From: Arthrobacter sp. B1I2
GTDB lineage: Bacteria; Actinomycetota; Actinomycetes; Actinomycetales; Micrococcaceae
NCBI RefSeq assembly: GCF_030816485.1
Contig: NZ_JAUSYC010000001.1
Coordinates: forward strand, 3,596,001 to 3,660,000
Reading direction: 5' to 3'
DNA length: 64,000 bases
Shown here in pieces: positions 47,901-55,666 of the stretch (the stretch's first letter is position 1; each line of letters starts with the position of its first letter). The translations under genes and the position numbers were made by a program. The notes below the pieces were generated by a model, which saw nothing but the letters and a program-made list of their open reading frames with translations, searched no databases and was not told where the DNA came from.

Positions 47901-48368
47901 AAAGATGGGGAAACCGATCTCATCGGCAGCAGCCAGGAGCTCGTCCAGGTCCTTGGACGGCTCACTGGACTTCAGGACCGGGACGCCGGCCTCGCGGGCC
48001 GCCTTCAGGGCGGCGACTTTGTTGCCTGCAAGCTCCAGCACCTCGGCCGGCGGGCCCACAAAAGTAATGCCGGCTTCCTTTGCCGCACGGGCCAGCTCCG
48101 GGTTTTCGGACAGGAAGCCGTAGCCCGGGTAGATGGCGTCCGCGCCGGACTCCCTGGCAACCCGTACCACCTCCGCCACGTCCAGGTACGCCCGGACGGG
48201 ATGCCCTTCCTCGCCAATCAGGTACGCCTCGTCCGCTTTCTGGCGGTGGATCGAGTTTCGGTCCTCTTGGGGAAAAACGGCTACGGTCTTGGCGCCCAGC
48301 TCGTAGCCGGCGCGGAAGGCCCTGATCGCGATTTCACCGCGGTTGGCCACCAGAATTTTGGAAAACAT
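44970..48368 (-). CDS. pyc: Pyruvate carboxylase
   Basis: Biotin enzyme that carboxylates pyruvate to oxaloacetate, the main anaplerotic step. From ATG 48368 (GGAG upstream) it is 1132 residues, the full single-chain type. Biotin carboxylase domain (about 1-450): ILVANRGEIAIRAFRAGYEL, ATP-grasp AGGGGRGMRRV, ERDCSIQRRHQKVIEIAP. Carboxyltransferase domain (about 525-800): TDTTFRDAHQSLLATRVRT and HTHDTAGGQLATLL. C-terminal biotinyl domain has the biotin lysine in IEAMKMEAS (Lys1097). A CRP/GlxR-like site lies about 80 bases upstream. Confidence 0.97.
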   Translation of the reverse strand: MFSKILVANRGEIAIRAFRAGYELGAKTVAVFPQEDRNSIHRQKADEAYLIGEEGHPVRAYLDVAEVVRVARESGADAIYPGYGFLSENPELARAAKEAGITFVGPPAEVLELAGNKVAALKAAREAGVPVLKSSEPSKDLDELLAAADEIGFPIFAKAVAGGGGRGMRRVDTREALPEALKSAMREADAAFGDPTMFLEQAVLRPRHIEVQILADAEGNVMHLFERDCSIQRRHQKVIEIAPAPNLDEGIRQALYRDAVKFAKALNYVNAGTVEFLVDTEGERAGQHVFIEMNPRIQVEHTVTEEVTDVDLVQAQMRIASGETLADLGLSQDTVKLRGAALQSRITTEDPANGFRPDVGKITGYRSAGGAGVRLDGGTVYSGAEISPHFDSMLVKLTCRGRDYPAAVARARRALAEFRIRGVSTNIAFLQAVLDDPDFIAGDVATNFIDQRPELLKARVSADRGTKLLTWLADITVNKPNGELTVHSDPSNKLPDVKGMQVAPGSRQRLLELGPEGFARALREQNPVAVTDTTFRDAHQSLLATRVRTRDLVAAGPAVTALLPQLLSVEAWGGATYDVALRFLGEDPWDRLASLRKAMPNVCIQMLLRGRNTVGYTPYPEEVTEAFVNEAAATGIDIFRIFDALNDVSQMAPAIRAVRATGTAVAEVALCYTGDMLDPEEKLYTLDYYLGLAQKIVDAGAHILAIKDMAGLLRPAAAAKLVAALRERFDLPVHLHTHDTAGGQLATLLAAVDAGVDAVDVASASLAGTTSQPSASALVAALAHTPRDTGLSLDAVSSLEPYWEAVRRVYAPFESGLPGPTGRVYKHEIPGGQLSNLRQQAMALGLGERFEAIEDMYTAADRILGHLVKVTPSSKVVGDLALHLVGLNADPADFEANPQNYDIPDSVIGFLSGELGDPPGGWPEPFRTKALQGRSVKVRDVELSAEDSAALKSDSKTRQHTLNRLLFDGPTKDYLKSVETYGNISVLDTRDYLYGLQRGTEHEIQLERGVRLIASLEAVSEPDEKGMRTVMCTLNGQSRPVMVRDRSVVSNVKAAEKADPAQPGQVAAPFAGAVTVTVKPGDTVKAGDTVATIEAMKMEASITTPVGGKVSRLAISAVEQVQGGDLLLVIEQ

Positions 48369-48444
48369 GCTTCTCCTGCATCTTTGCGGGTGGATCGATG
48401 AGTGGTCACAGTGTCTAGGAGCCACAAGGGCAAACACAAATCTT

Positions 48445-48460
48445 TGTGGCAACAGTCACA
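48445..48460. promoter_or_regulatory. CRP/GlxR-like site between pyc and ParA-like gene
   Basis: TGTGGCAACAGTCACA matches TGTGA-N6-TCACA at nine of ten defined positions. It overlaps a second inverted repeat, CACAAA-TC-TTTGTG (48435-48448). The site is centred about 85 bases before the pyc start and 218 bases before the divergent ParA-like gene, in a 302-base intergenic region. Nothing else in that region is recognised except candidate promoter sequence. Confidence 0.5.
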
Positions 48461-48670
48461 GATTTTCCCGTCATGTCCCGATCGCTTTTCAGCCTGGCTG
48501 GCTGAAACCGCCCCGGGAGCACAGTCGGTGCCATGCCGACGCCCGGGAAGGCAGGATTCGCCGACGCATCAACATATGATGAGTAGGGCGGCAGGACCGT
48601 CCGGCTTCGGCTCTGCCGAGGCAAACATTACCCCCAACACGGCATCCGGCGTTAGGTTTTGGTCTCTCAA

Positions 48671-49489
48671 GTGCAAGTAGTCAGCATCAGCAGCCTCAAG
48701 GGTGGAGTCGGCAAGACTTCCGTCACCACAGGATTGGCGTCTGCGGCGCTGGCCGCGGGAGTACGCACGCTCGTGGTGGACCTGGATCCGCACGCCGACG
48801 CCACCACGGCCCTCGGCGTACAGCCCGGCGACCAGCTGGATATTGGCCGGATGCTCAAGAGTCCGCGCAGGGCGAAACTGGCGGAGAACGTGGTGCGCAG
48901 CAGCTGGGCCGACCGCACCCCATCCAACGGCTCCGGGCCCGCCGTGCTGGATGTCGCCGTCGGCTCTGCCTACACCGGAATCTACGACCGGCCGGACCTT
49001 GGCCGCCGTGACCTGCGCAGGCTTTCCACCGTGCTTGCCGCCACCGGTGATTACCAGCTTGTCCTGATCGATTGCCCGCCGTCGCTCAACGGCCTGACGC
49101 GCATGGCGTGGGCGGCCAGCGACAAGGTGGCCCTGGTCGCCGAACCGGGCCTGTTCTCGGTAGCCGGCACCGAACGCACCATGCGGGCCATCCAGCTGTT
49201 TAGGCAGGAGTTTGCGCCCAATCTGTCACCCGCAGGCATCGTGGCCAACCGCGTCCGGAGCGGCTCCTCCGAACACACCTACCGCCTGGCGGAGATGGAA
49301 TCCATGTTCGGCGACCTCCTGCTCAGCCCCCGCATTCCCGAGCAGGCCAACTGGCAACAGATCCAGGGCGCGGCCCACCCGGTCCACCACTGGCCCGGGG
49401 ACTCGGCCAAGTCCGCGGCCGGGCTGTTTGACGACCTGCTGTCCAACCTGATGGCAGCCGGCAAGGGCCTGCGCAGCCGCGCGCGCTGA
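48671..49489 (+). CDS. ParA-like P-loop ATPase without a ParB partner
   Basis: Deviant Walker A ATPase of the ParA/MinD family. The N-terminus carries SISSLKGGVGKTSVTTGL with the signature lysine, then VVDLDPHADATTALG and the Walker B region LVLIDCPPSLNGL. GTG at 48671 (272 residues) puts the P-loop at the usual distance; a TTG 12 bases earlier is possible. No RBS is seen, so a leaderless transcript may be used. No parB or parS-like sequence is next to it. It converges on the MerR-type gene. Function unknown; such orphans position cargo or other protein complexes. Confidence 0.87.
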   Translation: MQVVSISSLKGGVGKTSVTTGLASAALAAGVRTLVVDLDPHADATTALGVQPGDQLDIGRMLKSPRRAKLAENVVRSSWADRTPSNGSGPAVLDVAVGSAYTGIYDRPDLGRRDLRRLSTVLAATGDYQLVLIDCPPSLNGLTRMAWAASDKVALVAEPGLFSVAGTERTMRAIQLFRQEFAPNLSPAGIVANRVRSGSSEHTYRLAEMESMFGDLLLSPRIPEQANWQQIQGAAHPVHHWPGDSAKSAAGLFDDLLSNLMAAGKGLRSRAR

Positions 49490-49510
49490 GCCCGCTTCAA
49501 CAAGGCAGGA

Positions 49511-49552
49511 CACAAAAGGGCCGCCCTCCAACTGGAGGGCGGCCCTTTTGTG
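49511..49552. terminator. Bidirectional terminator
   Basis: Perfect 19-bp stem, CACAAAAGGGCCGCCCTCC (49511-49529) with its complement (49534-49552), AACT loop, and A/T-runs inside both arms. It serves the convergent ParA-like and MerR-like genes. Confidence 0.92.
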
Positions 49553-49569
49553 TTAAGTATGTGTACGGG

Positions 49570-50163
49570 TCAGCTGATCTTCCGGGCTGCCCGCCGCTTG
49601 CTCAATTCGTCGTCGGGAAAGGACTGCTCGGCGGCGTGCTCGCTGGGCAGGGAGGCGAGGCTGCCTTCCACCTCACGCCAGACGCGTCCCACGGCGATGC
49701 CGAAAACGCCCTGGCCGCCCTGGACCAGGTCAATGACCTCATCGGCGGACGTGCACTCGTAGACGCTGGCGCCGTCGCTCATGAGTGTGATCTGGGCCAG
49801 ATCCTCAACGCCGCGCTCCCGCAGGTGTTCGACAGCGGTGCGGATCTGCTGGAGGGATACCCCGGTGTCGAGGAGCCGTTTGACCACCTTGAGCACCAGG
49901 ATGTCGCGGAACCCGTACAGCCGCTGCGAGCCGGATCCTGCGGCGCCGCGGACGGCCGGCTCCACCAGGCCCGTGCGGGCCCAGTAATCAAGCTGGCGGT
50001 AGGTAATCCCTGCTGCCTTGCAGGCCGTCGGACCACGGTAGCCGGCGTCCTCGTCCAGTACTGGAAGATCCTCGGTGAACAGGAGGCCCTGGGCACCGCT
50101 CGCTGGCACAGCAACACCAGCCGTGGGCTGCTTCAGCCCGCCTGCTTCGCCTTTGGGACTCAC
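49570..50163 (-). CDS. MerR family regulator (Rv1830 type)
   Basis: Winged-helix DNA-binding protein. The 197-residue product has a 40-residue N-tail, then the MerR domain (about 42-110) with GPTACKAAGITYRQLDYWAR and RLYGFRDILVLKVVKRLLD. It has a C-terminal acidic segment without metal-binding cysteines, so it does not look like a metal sensor. GTG start with GGAGGATCCAG upstream. It lies downstream of the bifunctional nuclease gene with a 232-base gap containing AACCTT repeats. Equivalent in order to M. tuberculosis Rv1830. Confidence 0.9.
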   Translation of the reverse strand: MSPKGEAGGLKQPTAGVAVPASGAQGLLFTEDLPVLDEDAGYRGPTACKAAGITYRQLDYWARTGLVEPAVRGAAGSGSQRLYGFRDILVLKVVKRLLDTGVSLQQIRTAVEHLRERGVEDLAQITLMSDGASVYECTSADEVIDLVQGGQGVFGIAVGRVWREVEGSLASLPSEHAAEQSFPDDELSKRRAARKIS

Positions 50164-50395
50164 CTGGATCCTCCTTGTCGTACGCTCCCGGGAACTGATA
50201 CGGCAGCCTTGGCATGAAGACCATGCGTGTAATTATTCCGCGGGGCGCACTTTCCAGTGTGACCTGCGCGGCTGCCGTAAGCAAGGGAACTTGATACTTC
50301 GACGTTAGGCCTGGCGGGTCCCCAGGTCAAAGACCTACGGGGCTTGGAGAAGGCGTGTCGAAACTTTCAGGCTTAACTTTAACCTTAACGTGACC

Positions 50396-50899
50396 TTAGC
50401 CGTCGAAATCCTCGGGTTCCACGTCGTCAAGGAACTCACGGAAGCGGCGCAGTTCGCGTTCCTCATCCACGGTGGGGCCGGGCTCGGCGTCTTCACCCTC
50501 GTCGTGCTCAGTGATGCGGACACCGGCCTCATCCATCACCGAATCGGCGCACCAGATCCGGCATTTTGCGCGGAGGGCGACGGCAAGGGCGTCGGACGCC
50601 CGGGAGCTCACCGTGGTTCCGTTTTCGAACTGCAGCTGCCCGTAGAAGATGTTGTCCTCCACGGCGACAATGTTGACACTGACCACGGAGTGGCCCAGGG
50701 ACTCCACAACGTCCACCAGGAGATCATGCGTCATGGGCCGGGGCGGGACCACGCCCTGCTGGGCGAGGGCGATGGCGCTGGCTTCCGGGGTGCCGATCCA
50801 AATGGGGACATGGCGTTCGCCGTGCATCTCCTTGAGCAGGACCAGCGGCTGGTTGGAAGGCAGTTCGATCCGAACGCCTACAATCTCGACTTCGATCAT
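50396..50899 (-). CDS. Bifunctional nuclease family protein (DUF151)
   Basis: The 167-residue product belongs to the DUF151 family (Rv1829 type); plant and bacterial members have DNase and RNase activity, though the role in actinobacteria is unproven. Conserved: VEIVGVRIELPSNQPLVLLKE, RHVPIWIGTPEASAIALA, RPMTHDLLVDVVESLG and SRASDALAVALRAKCRIW. The C-terminus is acidic. The ATG overlaps the ftsR-like stop (TGATG), so translation is coupled. Confidence 0.92.
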   Translation of the reverse strand: MIEVEIVGVRIELPSNQPLVLLKEMHGERHVPIWIGTPEASAIALAQQGVVPPRPMTHDLLVDVVESLGHSVVSVNIVAVEDNIFYGQLQFENGTTVSSRASDALAVALRAKCRIWCADSVMDEAGVRITEHDEGEDAEPGPTVDEERELRRFREFLDDVEPEDFDG

Positions 50900-51621
50900 C
50901 AGATGTCCATGCGTGAGATGTGGTCCTGCACCAGGGCCCGGTGCAGGGTGAGGCAGAGGTCACTGATCTCGCGGGCGGCCTCCGCCGCGCGTGCTTGTGA
51001 AGCCGAGTCCTTGCGCGAGGCGAGCGGCGCAACGGCGCGTTCCACCAGGCCGAATTCCCGTTCGGCCGCTGCCTGGAAGGGCCGCAGGTGCCGGGGTTCC
51101 AGGCCGTGGCTCTCCAACTGCACACAGGCACGCGCAACCTGGAGGGCATGCTCGTCGAACTGGCCGTTGCTGTGGCTGATCAGGCCAAAGCTCAGGAGTG
51201 ACTGCAGCAGGGGCACGCTGGCACCGGATTCGGTGCGGAGCTGCTCCTCGCTCAGTTTCCGGCCGCGGTTCTGCAATTCGGCGGCCAGTTCATCAGAGAC
51301 AATGCGCGGGGAAACCACGACGCCGGGCGGCAGGTTCTCCGGCCGCTCTCCCCTGTCGATGGCGTCAAGGTAGTCCTTGATGACTTTCAGGGGCAGGTAC
51401 TGGTCCCGCTGCAGAGCCAGCACGAAGCGCAGCCGCTCCACGTCGCCGTCGGAATACTGCCGGTAGCCTGCCGGGGTCCGCCGGGGGTTGATGAGTCCCT
51501 TTTCCTCAAGGAACCGTATCTTCGAGGCAGTCATCCCCGGGAAGTCGGCGCTCAGCTGGGCGAGGACCTCGCCAATGTTCAAGACCTGGGGGCCCCGGCG
51601 TTCCGGTTGTGCCATTGCCAC
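50899..51621 (-). CDS. ftsR: MerR family regulator, FtsR/Rv1828 homologue
   Basis: DNA-binding protein related to Rv1828 and C. glutamicum FtsR, which activates ftsZ. The 240-residue product has VLNIGEVLAQLSADFPGMTA, then KIRFLEEKGLINPRRTPAGY and RLRFVLALQRDQYLPLKVIK, a MerR-type winged helix, and a long C-terminal helical region (about 100-240) with two charged helices. GTG start with GGGGA upstream; an ATG two codons later is possible. Position between garA and the nuclease gene matches the Rv1827-Rv1829 order. Possible operators at 14103-14140 and 62076-62105. Confidence 0.9.
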   Translation of the reverse strand: MAMAQPERRGPQVLNIGEVLAQLSADFPGMTASKIRFLEEKGLINPRRTPAGYRQYSDGDVERLRFVLALQRDQYLPLKVIKDYLDAIDRGERPENLPPGVVVSPRIVSDELAAELQNRGRKLSEEQLRTESGASVPLLQSLLSFGLISHSNGQFDEHALQVARACVQLESHGLEPRHLRPFQAAAEREFGLVERAVAPLASRKDSASQARAAEAAREISDLCLTLHRALVQDHISRMDI

Positions 51622-51638
51622 AGGCAGCGGTCCCCGGT

Positions 51639-52115
51639 TCAGCTGCGGCCTGCCGCCGTGGCAGGGCTCAGGTAGAAGGTGAGGCGGAACTTGCCGATCT
51701 GGACTTCGCTGCCGGACTTCAACTCCACGCGGTCCACCCGGTCATGGTTGACGTAGGTGCCGTTGAGGCTGTTCTTGTCCACCACCTCGAAGCTGCGGGC
51801 CGTGCGCCGGAATTCGACGTGGCGGCGTGAAACCGTGACGTCGTCCAGGAAGATATCCGCATCCGGGTGCCGTCCCGCGGTGGTCACGTCCGAGTCAAGC
51901 AGGAACCGGGCACCGGCGTTCGGGCCGCTGTGGGCCACGAGGAGCGCCGAACCGGCAGGCAGTGCTTCCACCCAGTTGCGTTCCTCGGAGGACAGCTTGG
52001 GAGCGATGGTGGGTGCATCGGTGATGGGAGTGAGATGGATCGAGGTGGTCTCCGACGCCTTAGCCGCACCCGTGCCGTATTCCCCCTCGGCAGGGTTGTG
52101 TCTGTGGCCAGCCAT
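51639..52115 (-). CDS. garA: FHA domain regulator GarA/OdhI
   Basis: Inhibitor of 2-oxoglutarate dehydrogenase and regulator of glutamate metabolism; phosphorylation of its N-terminal tail switches it off. The 158-residue product has the phosphoacceptor motif SETTSIHL (Thr23, Thr24) and an FHA domain (about 70-150) with AGRHPDADIFLDDVTVSRRH and NSLNGTYVNHDRV, containing the Arg, Ser, His and Asn phosphothreonine-binding residues. The ATG has GAGGAGG upstream. The kinase PknL is encoded at 35060-37165. Confidence 0.96.
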   Translation of the reverse strand: MAGHRHNPAEGEYGTGAAKASETTSIHLTPITDAPTIAPKLSSEERNWVEALPAGSALLVAHSGPNAGARFLLDSDVTTAGRHPDADIFLDDVTVSRRHVEFRRTARSFEVVDKNSLNGTYVNHDRVDRVELKSGSEVQIGKFRLTFYLSPATAAGRS

Positions 52116-52272
52116 GGATTCCTCCTCTTTGACGTTGCAGGCATTAAACCCGCAACCAACGTTTACTCTCCGGCCCTGCCCGGCAGGTCCGGCACCGGCT
52201 CCCGATCCCGGCGTTGACGTGCGAAGACGCCTGGCCTGCAGGGCGGGGCCGGACCGGAATTACCGGTTAGCT

Positions 52273-52659
52273 TTAGCCTACCTGTTGTTCGTACTCGGAT
52301 GCACTGAGCAGGGACTCAACGGCGTCAGGTTCGGCGAGTTTGACCTCGATGAGCCAGCCGTCGCCGTACGGGTCCGTGTTGATCAGGGCCGAATCGCTCT
52401 CCAGGGAGTCGTTCCGGGCCACCACTTCGCCGGAAACGGGTGCGTAGATGTCGCTCACGCTCTTGGTGGACTCAACCTCGCCCACCACTTCGTTTGCCGT
52501 AATCTTCGTGCCGACCTCGGGCATCTGGGCGTAAACGACATCCCCAAGCGCGTCCTGGGCAAAGTCGGTGATTCCCACGCGCACCACGCCGTCGGCATTC
52601 GGGGCGGTGACCCACTCATGTTCGGCGGTGTAGGACAGGTCTTCGGGAATGTTGCTCAT
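52273..52659 (-). CDS. gcvH: Glycine cleavage system H protein
   Basis: Lipoyl carrier shuttling the aminomethyl group between the glycine cleavage enzymes. From ATG 52659 it is 128 residues with the lipoylation motif VESTKSVSD (Lys66), DLSYTAEHEWV at the start and DGWLIEVKL near the end. The other gcv genes are not in the window; gcvH is next to garA, as in M. tuberculosis (Rv1826-Rv1827). Sequence upstream of 52659 is a divergent promoter region shared with the glycosylase gene. Confidence 0.97.
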   Translation of the reverse strand: MSNIPEDLSYTAEHEWVTAPNADGVVRVGITDFAQDALGDVVYAQMPEVGTKITANEVVGEVESTKSVSDIYAPVSGEVVARNDSLESDSALINTDPYGDGWLIEVKLAEPDAVESLLSASEYEQQVG

Positions 52660-52826
52660 GGGGGGCCTTTCATCGGGGTACGCGCCAATGTCAAAAGGGG
52701 CCCGCACATCGGGCCGCCGCTGAAAGTATAGGCACAACTGCCGGGGCCGGCGCGGGCCTTTCTGACAAGATGGGACCCATGAGTGCAAGCACCGGTGCAG
52801 CATTGACGGGGCAGGGCAGGTAAGCC

Positions 52827-53696
52827 ATGCCGGAACTGCCGGAAGTCGCCGGCCTGGCCGCGTTCCTTGACGAACAGCTGCGGGGCTGCGCGGTCACCAA
52901 ACTGCAGATTGTCTCCTTCGCCGTGCTCAAGACGGCTGACCCGCCCTTCACCGCCCTCGAGGGCCGCACCGTGTCCGGCGTCCGCCGGTTCGGGAAGTTC
53001 ATCAGCATTGACACGGACGGCTTGTCCCTGGTGTTCCACTTGGCACGCGCAGGCTGGATGCGCTTCACGGACTCCCCCGCCGGCAACCAGCTCCGGATGG
53101 GCAAGGGCTTGATCGCGGTCCGCGCTGCTTTCTCCGGTCCGGACGGTCAACGCGGCCTCGACCTGACGGAAGCGGGCACCAAGAAAAGCCTGGCCGTCTA
53201 CGTGGTGCGTGATCCGCAGGAGGTGCCGGGCATTGCCACGCTGGGCCCGGATCCCTTCACCGAGGCATTCGACGCCGACATGCTGGCGGAGATCCTTGCC
53301 AACAGTCCCCAGCAGATCAAGGGACTCCTGCGCAGCCAGAGCGTTATTGCCGGCATCGGCAACGCCTACAGTGACGAGATCCTGCACGCCGCCCGGATCT
53401 CACCGTTCGCCATTGCGAAGTCCCTGGACCGGGAGACCGTGCAGGTGCTGTATGACTCCATCCACGGTGTGCTGGGCGAAGCGCTGGCGGAGGCGGCCGG
53501 CAAGCCGCCCAAGGACCTGAAGGACGTCAAACGCAGCCACATGCGGGTGCATGCTCGCACCGGCCAGGCCTGCCCCGTCTGTGGTGACACGGTGCGGGAA
53601 GTCTCCTTCGCGGACACGGCCCTGCAGTACTGCCCCACCTGCCAGACCAAGGGCAAGACTCTGGCGGACCGGAGGACGTCGAAGTTCCTGAAGTAA
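52827..53696 (+). CDS. Fpg/Nei family DNA glycosylase
   Basis: Base-excision repair glycosylase/AP-lyase. The 289-residue product has the catalytic N-terminus MPELPEVAGL (Pro2, Glu3 after Met removal), the H2TH region IKGLLRSQSVIAGIGNAYSD, and a C-terminal zinc finger CPVCG ... CPTCQTKG. The beta-hairpin zinc finger ends with TLADRRTSKFLK, with an Arg as in Fpg/Nei. Substrate preference (8-oxoG or oxidised pyrimidines) cannot be told. Divergent from gcvH. Confidence 0.94.
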   Translation: MPELPEVAGLAAFLDEQLRGCAVTKLQIVSFAVLKTADPPFTALEGRTVSGVRRFGKFISIDTDGLSLVFHLARAGWMRFTDSPAGNQLRMGKGLIAVRAAFSGPDGQRGLDLTEAGTKKSLAVYVVRDPQEVPGIATLGPDPFTEAFDADMLAEILANSPQQIKGLLRSQSVIAGIGNAYSDEILHAARISPFAIAKSLDRETVQVLYDSIHGVLGEALAEAAGKPPKDLKDVKRSHMRVHARTGQACPVCGDTVREVSFADTALQYCPTCQTKGKTLADRRTSKFLK

Positions 53697-53788
53697 GCCT
53701 TGGGTTTGATTCCAAATTACAGGCAAGCCCCTGAATTCAACCTGAAGACGCGGAAATGCCATGTCGCAACTGATGATCCAATTCGACT

Positions 53789-53818
53789 CGCATATATGCG
53801 CCGCGCAAATGCATATGC
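53789..53818. other. Two palindromes downstream of tRNA-Pro
   Basis: CGCATATATGCG (53789-53800) and GCATATGC (53811-53818) are perfect palindromes in a 150-base stretch, less G+C-rich than its surroundings, between the glycosylase gene and tRNA-Pro. No gene is supported in the stretch. Function unknown. Confidence 0.45.
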
Positions 53819-53841
53819 GCGTCGATGGGGATCAAGCCAAA

Positions 53842-53884
53842 AAAGCGGAAAGCGCCGGAGAAGTTCTCCGGCGCTTTCCGCTTT
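53842..53884. terminator. Terminator after tRNA-Pro
   Basis: AAAGCGGAAAGCGCCGGAGAA (first 20 bases from 53842) pairs with its complement ending at 53884, a 21-bp stem around a single base (in practice a small loop). It is one base from the tRNA CCA end and would end the tRNA transcript. Confidence 0.85.
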
Positions 53885-53885
53885 G

Positions 53886-53962
<77 letters not shown>

Positions 53963-54098
53963 CTGGTTCCGCCGTTCTCCGCTGAACCAAACCCGAAGGT
54001 TTTCATCAGCAGTCCGGCCGAACCACCTAGAAGAGCTTACACGATCCGGAGGGGTGCCAGTGACGCTTTCCCGTGATCAGCTCCAGGGTGTGTCGCAA

Positions 54099-55649
54099 TT
54101 AACGCTTGCGGCCGCGCTTCTCACGCACGCGCATGCTGACCTCGATCGGGGTGCCCTCGAATCCGAAGGTCTCGCGCAGCCGGCGGGTGATGAACCGGCG
54201 GTATCCGGGGTCCAGGAAGCCCGTGGTGAACAGGACGAACTTCGGCGGCCGGCTGGAGGCCTGGGTGCCGAAGAGGATGCGGGGCTGCTTGCCGCCGCGG
54301 ACCGGGTGGGGGTGGGCGGCCACGAGTTCGCCGAGGAAGGCGTTGAGGCGGCCGGTCGCGATGCGCTTGTCCCAGTTCTCCAGGGCCAGGTCCAGCGCAG
54401 GCACCAGGCGGTCCTTATGCCAGCCGGTCTTGGCCGAGATGTTCACGCGTGGCGCCCACTCGACGTGCGCCAGGTCCTGTTCGATCTCGCGCTCCAGGTA
54501 ACGGCGGCGTTCGTCGTCAAGCAGGTCCCACTTGTTGAAGGCCAGGACCAGGGCGCGGCCGGATTCGATGGCCAGCTGGAGGATGCGGACATCCTGCTCG
54601 CTGAGAACCTCATCCACGGCAAGGAGCACGACGGCGACCTCCGCCTTTTCGAGCGCGGCCTGCGTCCGCAGCGAGGCGTAGTAGTCCGCGCCCTGGGCCA
54701 TGTGCTGGCGGCGGCGGATGCCCGCGGTGTCGACGAAGCGCCAGGTGCGGCCGCCGAGTTCAATGAATTCGTCCACGGGGTCACGGGTGGTTCCGGCGGT
54801 GTTGTCCACCACTACGCGTTCGGAGCCTGCAAGCTTGTTCAGCAGCGAAGACTTGCCCACGTTGGGCCGGCCGATGAGGGCAATGCGGCGCGGGCCGCCG
54901 GAGCGGTCCGTTCCCTCAATGGTGGAGAACTCCGGCAGCACGTCCATGACGTGGTCCAGGAGGTCAGCGACACCACGGCCGTGCAGTGCCGAGACGGGGT
55001 ACGGTTCACCGAAACCGAGGCCCCACAGCGCGGCACTGTCCGCTTCCTGCGCGAAGTCGTCCACTTTGTTGGCCACCATGATGACCGGCTTCTTGCTGCG
55101 GCGCAGCATCTTCATGACGCCTTCATCCGTGGCAGTGGCGCCCACCGCCGAGTCCACCACAAAAAGCACGGCGTCGGCGAGTTCCACGGCCATCTCGGCC
55201 TGTTCGGCAACCCGGGCGTGGATGCCGCGGGCGTCGTGTTCCCACCCGCCGGTGTCCACCAGGGTGAAGTTGCGGCCGTTCCAGTTGGCCGAATACATGA
55301 CACGGTCACGGGTGACGCCGGGGGTGTCCTCCACCACGGCTTCCCGCCGTCCCAGGATGCGGTTTACCAGCGTGGATTTCCCCACGTTGGGCCGGCCGAT
55401 GATGGCCAGGACGGGATCGAGCTTGACCGGACCATCAAAGTCCTCGTCGCCGTATTCCCCGCTCAGCAGGGCGGCGTCATCCTCGTCGAGCTCGTAGTCC
55501 GCCAGGCCGGCCCGGAGGGAGGCGGCACGCAGCTCCGCTTCGTCGTCGTCAATGGCTGCCAGGCGTTCGGCAACCTGGTCGCTGCCCGTCGGGGTGTACT
55601 CGTCGTCGCCGGCGCCGGAGGGCCCGGAAGTCTGGGTGGTGTCGCTCAT
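54099..55649 (-). CDS. der: Ribosome-associated GTPase Der (EngA)
   Basis: Double-GTPase required for 50S assembly. The product has an acidic N-terminal extension (about 1-75), first G domain with [13 protein letters not shown] and DTGGWEH, second G domain with [23 protein letters not shown] and NKWDLLDD, and a C-terminal KH-like domain with a basic tail. The ATG at 55649 has AAGGA eight bases upstream and gives 516 residues. Another ATG at 55670, overlapping the previous stop, would add seven. Confidence 0.95.
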   Translation of the reverse strand: MSDTTQTSGPSGAGDDEYTPTGSDQVAERLAAIDDDEAELRAASLRAGLADYELDEDDAALLSGEYGDEDFDGPVKLDPVLAIIGRPNVGKSTLVNRILGRREAVVEDTPGVTRDRVMYSANWNGRNFTLVDTGGWEHDARGIHARVAEQAEMAVELADAVLFVVDSAVGATATDEGVMKMLRRSKKPVIMVANKVDDFAQEADSAALWGLGFGEPYPVSALHGRGVADLLDHVMDVLPEFSTIEGTDRSGGPRRIALIGRPNVGKSSLLNKLAGSERVVVDNTAGTTRDPVDEFIELGGRTWRFVDTAGIRRRQHMAQGADYYASLRTQAALEKAEVAVVLLAVDEVLSEQDVRILQLAIESGRALVLAFNKWDLLDDERRRYLEREIEQDLAHVEWAPRVNISAKTGWHKDRLVPALDLALENWDKRIATGRLNAFLGELVAAHPHPVRGGKQPRILFGTQASSRPPKFVLFTTGFLDPGYRRFITRRLRETFGFEGTPIEVSMRVREKRGRKR

Positions 55650-55666
55650 TGCACTGTCCTTAGTGG

